Source of the DNA: Pseudanabaenaceae cyanobacterium MP8IB2.15
GTDB taxonomy: Bacteria; Cyanobacteriota; Cyanobacteriia; Pseudanabaenales; Pseudanabaenaceae
Length of the DNA: 5,458 bases
Direction: 5' to 3'
Assembly: GCA_030248825.1 (NCBI GenBank)
Contig: JARCMB010000458.1
Location: forward strand, 1-5,458
Part shown: piece by piece, positions 1-5,256 of the stretch
Layout of the letters: the number at the start of each line of letters is the position of its first letter
Position numbering within the stretch: position 1 is the stretch's first letter
Translations under genes and position numbers: made by a program
Notes under the pieces: model-generated
Database searches by the model: none
Seen by the model: only the letters and a program-made list of their open reading frames with translations
What the model was told of the DNA's origin: nothing

Positions 1-1
1 A

Positions 2-1516
2 CCAATCGCCACTTTTAACCAAATCAATCAAGTTCGATCGGAGGCGGGAGAAGCCCTATTCGCCAATCCACGCAATGCCACGGCGGGGACTTTACGCCAG
101 CTCGACTCACGGATTGTCAGCCAACGCCGACTGGATTTCTTTGCCTATACTTTGCATATCTCTGGGCAAGATCATCTGCTTTTGAGTCAGTGGGAAGCTT
201 TGCAGTGGTTAAAAAAAGTGGGATTTCGGGTCAATCCCAATAGTGAGTTTTGTCCGACCCTGCCAGATGTCCAGAATTTTTATACCAAGTGGGATACAGA
301 AAGAAAAAAATTGCCATATATGACTGATGGCGTGGTGATCAAAGTGGATGATTTCGCCGTGCAGTCTCAGGTTGGGTTTACCAACAAATTTCCGCGTTGG
401 GCGATCGCTTGGAAATATGCTGCCGAAGAAGTCCCGACAATTGTGCGGGGGATGACGGTGCAGGTGGGACGTACAGGTGCACTCACTCCTGTAGCTGAGC
501 TAGAGCCTGTATTGCTGGCAGGTACAACTGTGTCACGGGCGACTTTACATAACGTCGATCGAATTGTGGAATTAGATCTGCATTTGGGGGATACGGTGAT
601 CGTGCGAAAAGCGGGTGAAATTATCCCCGAAGTCCTGCGCGTTTTGGTTGAACTGCGGCCTGAAGGTGCGCCGAAGTTATCGATGCCGTCAGATTGCCCC
701 GAATGCGGTCAACCCGTAGTTAAGCCCGAAACCGAAGCCGTGACTCGTTGCGTTAACCAAACTTGTCCTGCAATCGTCAGAGGTGCGATCGTCCACTGGG
801 TCAGCCGCGATGCGATCGATATTAATGGGATTGGCGATAAGTTGGTGCAGCAATTGGTCGATCGAAACCTAGTCAATTCAGTTGCCGATCTGTACGATTT
901 GACCCTAGAGCAATTACTCAGCCTAGAACGCATGGGTAAAAAGTCTGCCGAAAAAATCCTCGAAGCCATCCAAGTATCTAAAGCTAAATCTTGGGCGCGG
1001 GTACTTTACGGTCTGGGCATCCGTCATGTTGGCAGCACCAATGCCCAACTGCTCACAGATAAATTCTCAACCGTAGAACAATTAGCCAGTGCCGAACAAA
1101 ATTCGATCGCTTCGGTATTTGGCATCGGCACAGAAATCGCCCAAGCCGTATATCAGTGGTTCCAATCTGCTGATAATCAAGCTCTGATCGATCGACTAAA
1201 AGCCTCTGGACTACAATTTGAAGCTGCGGCGAGTTCGGCGGCTCCATTAATCAAAACAGGGCTGACTGATAAAACCTTTGTGATTACTGGGACTTTACCG
1301 ACGTTGAAACGAGATCGTGCCAAGGAAATGATCCAGCAAGCGGGTGGTAAGGTAACTGACTCAATTAGCAAGAAAACTAATTACCTCGTCGTGGGAGAAG
1401 ATGCTGGCTCTAAGCTCAAGAAAGCCCAAGATCTAGGTATAACTTGCTTATCAGAGGATGAACTATTAGAGCTATTGGCTGATTCGCCAGATTTACTCTC
1501 AACCTCAACAAGTTGA
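2..1516 (+). CDS. ligA: NAD-dependent DNA ligase LigA (5' truncated by window edge)
   Basis: LigA seals nicks in duplex DNA during replication and repair, using NAD+ to adenylate itself. The reading frame is open from base 2, and the sequence before the first in-frame ATG (152) is already LigA-like (FANPRNATAGTLRQLDSR), so that ATG is internal and the gene enters from the left. 504 residues are visible; the family usually has about 670, so the N-terminal Ia domain and the catalytic KxDG lysine lie outside. Visible in order (residues of this fragment): nucleotidyltransferase motif DGVVIKVD at 109-116 and FPRWAIAWKY at 130-139; OB fold with VGRTGALTPVAELEPV; a four-cysteine zinc finger C232, C235, C250, C255; helix-hairpin-helix repeats about 261-410 (NGIGDKL, ERMGKKSAEKI, LGIRHVG, FGIGTEIA); a BRCT domain about 419-493 (TFVITGTLP, KTNYLVVGEDAGSKLKKA). 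The visible part is intact and ends in TGA. It is a housekeeping gene and probably marks the edge of core chromosome. Confidence 0.97.
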   Translation, partial: PIATFNQINQVRSEAGEALFANPRNATAGTLRQLDSRIVSQRRLDFFAYTLHISGQDHLLLSQWEALQWLKKVGFRVNPNSEFCPTLPDVQNFYTKWDTERKKLPYMTDGVVIKVDDFAVQSQVGFTNKFPRWAIAWKYAAEEVPTIVRGMTVQVGRTGALTPVAELEPVLLAGTTVSRATLHNVDRIVELDLHLGDTVIVRKAGEIIPEVLRVLVELRPEGAPKLSMPSDCPECGQPVVKPETEAVTRCVNQTCPAIVRGAIVHWVSRDAIDINGIGDKLVQQLVDRNLVNSVADLYDLTLEQLLSLERMGKKSAEKILEAIQVSKAKSWARVLYGLGIRHVGSTNAQLLTDKFSTVEQLASAEQNSIASVFGIGTEIAQAVYQWFQSADNQALIDRLKASGLQFEAAASSAAPLIKTGLTDKTFVITGTLPTLKRDRAKEMIQQAGGKVTDSISKKTNYLVVGEDAGSKLKKAQDLGITCLSEDELLELLADSPDLLSTSTS

Positions 1517-1521
1517 GCTAA

Positions 1522-1540
1522 CTCAGATCGAAGATATGAG
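1522..1540. terminator. Weak imperfect hairpin between convergent ligA and uma2 genes
   Basis: The 47-base gap between the two converging stop codons holds CTCAGATCGAAGATATGAG, which folds as CTCA-g-ATC / GAT-a-TGAG with a GAA loop and one internal G/A mismatch. Being nearly symmetric, it could form on transcripts from either side. There is no U-tract after it on either strand, so a classical Rho-independent terminator is not supported; the call rests on its position and the short stem. Confidence 0.25.
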
Positions 1541-1563
1541 CATAATTGAGAATTGATATTCCT

Positions 1564-2178
1564 CTACTCTCCTACTCTAAAAATTTGCTCTGCCGTTAGC
1601 GTCAACTCTGGAAAAGCCCGCGAGATCACACGATCTCTAGCTCGAAACTGCTGCACCTCATACTCACCATCCACCAACTGATACACCGAAATTGTTGGCT
1701 GCTTGGGAAAACCGATATAGCGTCGCCCACCTAATCCCAAATAATCTACAATCCAATATTCAGGAATGCCCAACGCTTCGTAATCTCTCAATTTGGTGAG
1801 ATAGTCGTCCTGCCAGTTTGTACTCACCACCTCAACTGCCAAACGCACCGATTCCCCCTGCGAGATCATCGATCGTTTTTTCCACATCGGTTCAGTTTCC
1901 AGTTCTATCTGATTGAGCACAATTACATCTGGAATATAACCAGATCGATCGAAATCCACTGGTTTTACAATTGCTTGACGTGGAATAAAACAAGGAATCT
2001 GTAACCGCCGAATCTCCATCCCCACTTCAAGGGCAATCAATCCACTGAACTGTTCGTGAGTTCCTGTTGGTTGCATTTCAACAACCACCCCGTCATAGAG
2101 TTCATAGCGACCATAACCATCTGGATACCAATCCAGAAAGTCATTAAGGGTCATGCCTTTAGGTACAGTTTGGAACAT
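1564..2178 (-). CDS. Uma2 family (DUF820) PD-(D/E)XK endonuclease-like protein
   Basis: 204-residue protein of the Uma2/DUF820 family, whose members have a restriction-endonuclease-like fold and are strongly expanded in cyanobacteria; their biological role is unsettled. Numbered from the chosen ATG: RYELYDGVVVEM at 24-35, the PDVIVL motif with candidate metal ligand D84, the core strand LAVEVVS with E116, then KLRDYEALGIPEYWIVD at 129-145, the usual family signature with K129 in the helix after the core strand. Length is normal for the family and the frame is unbroken. An in-frame TTG at 2205 would add nine residues (MQVNRIHRF), but the ATG at 2178 starts directly at the family-like MFQTVPKGMTL, and an AGGA stands 11 bases before it, so ATG is preferred. 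It stands alone on the minus strand, convergent with ligA and divergent from xisH. No signal peptide or membrane segment is seen. Nuclease activity is inferred from the fold only. Confidence 0.88.
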   Translation of the reverse strand: MFQTVPKGMTLNDFLDWYPDGYGRYELYDGVVVEMQPTGTHEQFSGLIALEVGMEIRRLQIPCFIPRQAIVKPVDFDRSGYIPDVIVLNQIELETEPMWKKRSMISQGESVRLAVEVVSTNWQDDYLTKLRDYEALGIPEYWIVDYLGLGGRRYIGFPKQPTISVYQLVDGEYEVQQFRARDRVISRAFPELTLTAEQIFRVGE

Positions 2179-2338
2179 AAAACGATGTATCCTGTTTACC
2201 TGCAACGCCTACCATCTTATCAAGTTAGTGGGGATATACTCAAAGATATCTTGATTTGTCTGGCAAAATCTCTGGTTTCTCTGTATGACAACACGATCTA
2301 AAAGCTACTAGACTTTATCCCTCACTAAATTACCGATA
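2179..2338. other. Divergent intergenic region between uma2 and xisH
   Basis: These 160 bases must carry the start signals for the leftward Uma2 gene and the rightward xisH run. A leftward promoter-like pair is CAGACA (complement of 2257-2262) and TATATC (complement of 2233-2238) with an 18-base spacer; it is weak. A rightward candidate is listed separately. A 38-codon rightward frame (ATG 2185 to TAA 2301) runs through the region but resembles nothing known to me and has no ribosome site, so it is not called. No tRNA, CRISPR-like repeat or mobile-element end is visible. Confidence 0.5.
2285..2314 (+). promoter_or_regulatory. Weak sigma-70-like promoter candidate for xisH
   Basis: ATGACA at 2285-2290 matches the -35 consensus at 5 of 6 positions. 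It is followed after 18 bases by TAGACT at 2309-2314, which matches the -10 consensus at 4 of 6. Transcription would begin near 2321, about 18 bases before the xisH ATG. A match this loose is expected by chance in AT-rich sequence, so this is only a candidate. Confidence 0.2.
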
Positions 2339-2540
2339 ATGCCCAGAAAAGACATATTTCATCAACTTGTTAAAACCGCCCTCGAAAATGAAGGGTGGAC
2401 AATTACCCATGATCCGTATCATATTGATTTAGGCTTTGTCGATCTCTACATTGATTTAGGAGCAGAACGATTAATTGGCGCAATCAAAGATGGGAATAAA
2501 ATCGCGATCGAGATCAAAACCTTTATTGCCCCTTCAACTA
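2339..2540 (+). repeat. Direct repeat (left copy) of the xisH 5' half
   Basis: These 202 bases align without gaps to 5257-5458, an offset of 2918, with 188 identities. The repeat is cut by the window edge on the right, so its true length is unknown. Identity is patchy: ten differences fall in the first 78 bases, then 2417-2469 (53 bases) is identical, four more differences follow, and 2504-2540 is identical again. Such tracts are long enough to support homologous recombination or gene conversion between copies. Confidence 0.9.
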
Positions 2541-2755
2541 TCTCCGAATTTCATACAGCGATCGGACAATTCATCAACTATCGCATTGCCCTAGAGGAAG
2601 AAGAACCAGATCGATTATTATATTTAGCAATACCATCAGATATTCACAAACGCTTCTTCAAACATCCATTCATTCAAACCGTAATTCAGCGTAACCAAAT
2701 TCCATTACTCGTCTACGATTCCGAAAAACAGGAGATAGCTAAATGGATAAGATAA
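2339..2755 (+). CDS. xisH: XisH family protein (fdxN-element excision controlling factor homolog), copy 1
   Basis: 138-residue XisH protein, full length for the family. In Anabaena, xisH and xisI are needed together with the recombinase XisF for developmental excision of the fdxN element. Homologs are widespread in cyanobacteria, including strains where no excision is known, so the role here is open. Visible: the conserved N-terminus MPRKDIFHQLVKTALENEGW, HDPYHIDLGFVDLYIDLGAERLIGA at about 24-48, and IAIEIKTF at 55-62, where E58 and K60 with an upstream acidic residue (D39 is a candidate) resemble a PD-(D/E)XK nuclease core. The C-terminal half has LLYLAIP and IPLLVYDSEKQEIAKWI. The start is fixed by homology, since no Shine-Dalgarno sequence precedes it. 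It overlaps xisI by 13 nt, so the two are expected to be co-translated. A near-identical copy starts at 5257. No xisF-like recombinase is present in the window, so an excision role is not supported locally. Confidence 0.93.
   Translation: MPRKDIFHQLVKTALENEGWTITHDPYHIDLGFVDLYIDLGAERLIGAIKDGNKIAIEIKTFIAPSTISEFHTAIGQFINYRIALEEEEPDRLLYLAIPSDIHKRFFKHPFIQTVIQRNQIPLLVYDSEKQEIAKWIR
2730..2734 (+). promoter_or_regulatory. Ribosome binding site for xisI, inside the xisH 3' end
   Basis: AGGAG lies 8 bases before the ATG at 2743, near-ideal spacing. It fixes that start and shows that xisI is initiated within the xisH coding sequence. It is much stronger than anything upstream of xisH or the ATPase, suggesting that XisI may be made at a higher rate than XisH. 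Confidence 0.7.
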
Positions 2756-3081
2756 ACTCATATCGTCAACTCATCCAAGAATCCCTAACTGAAAGAGCAA
2801 AACTACGCGCTCTCACCGATCCAGTCCAAAGTGAGCTAGTCTTCGATCGCGAAGGCGATCACTATCAACTTGTCAATATCGGCTGGAAAAACAGCAACAC
2901 CCGCATCTATGGCTGTGCGATTCATGTTGATATTATCGGTGAAAAGATTTGGATACAACATGACGGTATGGAAGATGCGATCGCCGATCAATTAGTATCA
3001 AAAGGCGTGCCAAGCAAAGATATCGTCATTGCCTATCATGCCCCCTATGTCCGTCAATACACAGAATTCGCTCTAGGTTAA
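2743..3081 (+). CDS. xisI: XisI family protein (fdxN-element excision controlling factor homolog)
   Basis: 112-residue XisI protein, full length for the family and the obligate neighbour of xisH. Conserved blocks seen in order: MDKINSYRQLIQESL at the N-terminus, DHYQLVNIGW at 39-48, IYGCAIHVDI, KIWIQHDGMED, GVPSKDIVIAYHAPY and the C-terminal YTEFALG. No enzymatic motif is recognisable. The pairing suggests that XisI binds or controls XisH, but this is inference. It begins 13 nt before the xisH stop, behind AGGAG. The next gene starts 58 bases after its TAA with no hairpin between, so read-through into the ATPase gene is plausible. HIP1 at 2977-2984 lies inside the gene, consistent with long residence in a cyanobacterial genome. 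The family call is very secure; the function is not. Confidence 0.94.
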   Translation: MDKINSYRQLIQESLTERAKLRALTDPVQSELVFDREGDHYQLVNIGWKNSNTRIYGCAIHVDIIGEKIWIQHDGMEDAIADQLVSKGVPSKDIVIAYHAPYVRQYTEFALG

Positions 3082-3139
3082 CAAGGAAAATCAGCCTAGA
3101 AGAGACGAGCAAATAATCACAAAAAAGCGATATGTCCCA
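3082..3139 (+). other. 58-bp xisI to ATPase gap without terminator
   Basis: This short A-rich spacer shows no stem-loop and no convincing Shine-Dalgarno sequence for the ATPase ATG at 3140. It does contain a three-codon frame ATG-TCC-CAA-TGA (3132-3143) whose stop overlaps the ATPase start codon in another frame. Absence of a terminator favours co-transcription of xisHI with the downstream pair, but an independent promoter cannot be excluded. Confidence 0.4.
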
Positions 3140-4450
3140 ATGAAAATTAATCGAATAGAGATCAAAAACTTTAAAAAATTTGCCGACTATGCCCTTGATT
3201 TGCACCCACAATTTACCCTGCTAGTGGGTGACAACGGTACGGGTAAAACTTCTATTCTCGATGCCTTAGCGATCGCCGCAGGAGTTTGGCTCGTCAACTC
3301 CCCCGACACTACCCTCAACAATAGCCGTCGTAATATTTTACGCTCTGAAATTCATTTGGAATCTATCTCTACCGACACCATCACCCAATTTATCGAACAC
3401 ACACCCACCCAAATTAAGTCGATCGGCATTATCAACAATCAACCTATCCAATGGCTCAGACAAATTAAAGAGAATAGTTCTCGACCTTCCAATACAGAAT
3501 CAAAAAAAGCTATAGATATTATCTCTGAATTGTTTAAACAGGTCGAAGAAGGTGTAAAAATTTGGCTCCCCATCATGGCTTACTACGGAGCAGGGCGATC
3601 GGGGCTACCTTCCAATCAACGCGCTATGATCTACACCAGTCCATCCCGCCGTTGGGATGCCTTTTATGATTGTTTTGAAGAACGGATTAGCATCGCCCGC
3701 CTACATACTTGGTTTCAAAAAGAAGCGATCGCCTCAGTCAAGCGACAGGGACAAATGCGATCGGGTTACAAGGTTGTGAAGTTCGCCATCTTGCGCTGTA
3801 TTCCTAATGCTAATGATCTCTGGTTTGATGGCGATCGCGGTGAAATCGTCATTGCGATCAATGGTCAGCCCCAACCCTTTAGCAACCTGAGTGCAGGACA
3901 AAAAATGATGGTAGCCCTCATTGCCGATCTCGCCATCAAGATAGTTACTCAAAACGCTGCTTTTTTAACCGAAGACCTAGATACAGAAAGTCAAGCATTA
4001 CCGCAAATCTTGCAGCAAACAGCAGGGCTAGTCCTAATTGATGAAATCGATGTGCATCTACATCCGAAATGGCAACGTCAAGTCGTTAATGACCTCAAAA
4101 CAACTTTCCCCGCCATCCAATTTGTCTGTACTACCCATTCGCCAATTATTATCGGGGAAGTAGAAGCAGAATGTATTCGCAGTCTTAAGCCTCATGACAC
4201 TATCACTCCATTAAGTGCTTTAGGGTTAGATGCTAATCGAGTTTTAGAGGAGGTAATGGAAGTTTCAGAACGCAACCAACAAACTGCTGATGGTCTTCAC
4301 AATCTCTTTAAGCTAATTGACGCTGAAGACTTCCAAGGTGCGTATCAACAAATTGAGATGAATCCATGGATTAAGAGACTAAAACTCAATCTCGATCCTG
4401 AAATTACTCGTGCTGAGACCTTGATTAAGTTTCTAGAAGGTGAAGAATGA
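3140..4450 (+). CDS. ABC-type AAA ATPase, probable Septu PtuA-like subunit (COG3950-like)
   Basis: 436-residue SMC/Rad50-like ABC ATPase of the single-polypeptide AAA type found in anti-phage systems. In Septu, the ATPase PtuA forms a complex with the HNH nuclease PtuB and controls it in response to infection. Visible: N-terminal MKINRIEIKNFKKF, typical of this group; Walker A GDNGTGKTS at 30-38 (K36, T37); the group's YYGAGR motif at 148-153; ABC signature LSAGQ at 250-254; Walker B LVLIDE at 297-302 (D301, catalytic E302), running into DVHLHPKWQ; switch histidine H333 in TTHSP. All nucleotide-handling residues are intact. Residues about 80-140 form an insert between the lobes without a recognisable motif. 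There is no long coiled coil, transmembrane segment or TOPRIM domain, which argues against RecF/RecN, SbcC or OLD nucleases. The stop overlaps the start of the HNH gene (ATGA), indicating translational coupling. No clear ribosome site precedes it. Three HIP1 octamers lie inside it. The ATPase class is certain; PtuA membership is inferred mainly from the partner. Confidence 0.85.
   Translation: MKINRIEIKNFKKFADYALDLHPQFTLLVGDNGTGKTSILDALAIAAGVWLVNSPDTTLNNSRRNILRSEIHLESISTDTITQFIEHTPTQIKSIGIINNQPIQWLRQIKENSSRPSNTESKKAIDIISELFKQVEEGVKIWLPIMAYYGAGRSGLPSNQRAMIYTSPSRRWDAFYDCFEERISIARLHTWFQKEAIASVKRQGQMRSGYKVVKFAILRCIPNANDLWFDGDRGEIVIAINGQPQPFSNLSAGQKMMVALIADLAIKIVTQNAAFLTEDLDTESQALPQILQQTAGLVLIDEIDVHLHPKWQRQVVNDLKTTFPAIQFVCTTHSPIIIGEVEAECIRSLKPHDTITPLSALGLDANRVLEEVMEVSERNQQTADGLHNLFKLIDAEDFQGAYQQIEMNPWIKRLKLNLDPEITRAETLIKFLEGEE
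4435..4443 (+). promoter_or_regulatory. Ribosome binding site for the HNH gene inside the ATPase 3' end
   Basis: AGAAGGTGA matches the anti-Shine-Dalgarno core and sits just before the ATG at 4447. With the ATGA overlap it supports coupled re-initiation, as expected for subunits made in a fixed ratio. Confidence 0.55.
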
Positions 4451-5094
4451 AAAATATTCAGAAAAAACCTGAACCAAGATCGTTAACACAACATCGGTGC
4501 AATATTCACGCAGACTATGATAACTATCCTGAGAAAAACGAGCTAAGAGACAGTCTTGTGACCGAACAACGGGGGATTTGCTGCTATTGTATGCAACGAA
4601 TTAGACCCAACTCAGAAGATATGAAGATCGAGCATTGGTACAGCCAAGATTTATATCCAGATAGACAAATAGACTATAGCAATCTTCTAGGAGCTTGTCT
4701 CGGCGGTGAAGGACAAGTAGCAAAAATGCACCATTGTGATACGAAAAAAGGTAATCGCGATCTCACATATAACCCTGCGAATCCTCTACATGATGTTGAA
4801 GGCAGCCTTCATTTTTTGGGCGATGGCACTATTGAATCGATAGATGCACAGTTCGATCGAGAAATTAATACCGTTTTAAATCTAAATCAAAGTCTTTTAG
4901 TTAAGAACCGCAAAGCAGTTCTAGAATCTCTTCGCCAAGGATTGATACAGAAAAAACCCTCAAATGCAGATATTCTCAGAGAACTTAAAAAGTGGAATGG
5001 TGATAACGGCGAGGATCTTGAACCATTTTGCCAAGTTATTGTTTATTACCTTCGCAAAAAAGTTAATCGAATGCCACCAAAAACAATCAAGTAA
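4447..5094 (+). CDS. HNH-family nuclease-like protein, TIGR02646 / Septu PtuB-like
   Basis: 215-residue protein with the layout of TIGR02646/PtuB proteins, HNH endonucleases that pair with an ABC ATPase in Septu and in some retron systems. Visible: a basic N-terminus (KKPEPRSL); zinc-binding knuckle GICCYCMQRI with C45 and C48; the catalytic-type block KIEHWYSQ with E62 and H63; DYSNLLGACLGG at 76-87, with N79 and C84; then HHCDTKKGNRDL with C97, D98 and K100-K101, completing the HNH/zinc core. The C-terminal half (about 104-215) is mainly helical by composition and carries LNLNQSLLVKNRKAVLESLRQGL, a segment typical of the family. All expected motif residues are present, so an active nuclease is plausible, though the target is unknown. 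It overlaps the ATPase gene by 4 nt. The region is AT-rich and lacks HIP1. The HNH call is strong; the system name rests on the pair. Confidence 0.85.
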   Translation: MKNIQKKPEPRSLTQHRCNIHADYDNYPEKNELRDSLVTEQRGICCYCMQRIRPNSEDMKIEHWYSQDLYPDRQIDYSNLLGACLGGEGQVAKMHHCDTKKGNRDLTYNPANPLHDVEGSLHFLGDGTIESIDAQFDREINTVLNLNQSLLVKNRKAVLESLRQGLIQKKPSNADILRELKKWNGDNGEDLEPFCQVIVYYLRKKVNRMPPKTIK

Positions 5095-5099
5095 ACATT

Positions 5100-5219
5100 A
5101 TGAATAGCACTTCTGAACAAGCCTTTGAAAATGCGATCGCACTACTAAAAGAACGCCGCTCTGCGCTAATCACCGCCGCCATTACAGGACAAATCAGCAT
5201 AGAAGAAATGACAACATAA
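5100..5219 (+). pseudogene. C-terminal remnant of a type I restriction specificity subunit (HsdS), 39 codons
   Basis: This short frame runs from ATG at 5100 to TAA at 5217-5219. Its product contains AIALLKERRSALITAAITG, followed by QISIEEM, which matches the conserved extreme C-terminus of HsdS, usually of the form LLKERRSALI(T/S)AAVTG(Q/K)ID. HsdS has about 400 residues with two target-recognition domains; only the tail helix remains, and the sequence before the ATG belongs to the HNH gene in another frame. It is therefore most simply the relic of a type I restriction-modification locus. It starts 5 bases after the HNH stop without a Shine-Dalgarno sequence. HIP1 at 5133-5140 lies inside. 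The intact frame and own ATG leave open a real small protein, but nothing shows it is expressed. Confidence 0.7.
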
Positions 5220-5256
5220 TCTCAAAAACACCTTGTCTCTTACTAAATAAACAACC

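Noticed and set aside
152..154. ATG at 152 as the ligA start
   Set aside because: The same frame is open to base 2 and encodes conserved LigA sequence (FANPRNATAG, LRQLDSR), so this ATG is internal to a gene cut by the window edge.
709..969. Leftward 86-residue frame inside ligA
   Set aside because: Antisense shadow of the zinc-finger and HhH coding region, with low-quality Ser/Arg-rich composition.
1053..1371. Two leftward 64-residue frames inside ligA
   Set aside because: Antisense to well-conserved LigA sequence, with no start signals.
1562..1578. CTACTCTC/CTACTCTA short tandem at the Uma2 3' end
   Set aside because: Two imperfect copies of seven to eight bases only; no reason to see more than chance.
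2179..2205. TTG start at 2205 for the Uma2 gene
   Set aside because: The nine extra residues do not look like the family N-terminus, whereas the ATG at 2178 begins right at the conserved-looking MFQTVPKGMTL.
2056..2301. Rightward 81-residue frame across the Uma2 start and intergenic region
   Set aside because: Its first half is antisense to Uma2 coding sequence, it has no ribosome site and its product resembles no family I know.
3026..3211. Leftward 61-residue frame across the xisI-ATPase junction
   Set aside because: It overlaps two solid genes antisense and has no recognisable product.
3734..3952. Leftward 72-residue frame inside the ATPase gene
   Set aside because: Antisense shadow of the signature-motif region.
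5095..5256. Possible terminator, retron msr-msd or other ncRNA after the HNH gene
   Set aside because: No stem-loop with a T-tract and no long inverted repeat could be found, and no reverse transcriptase gene is present.
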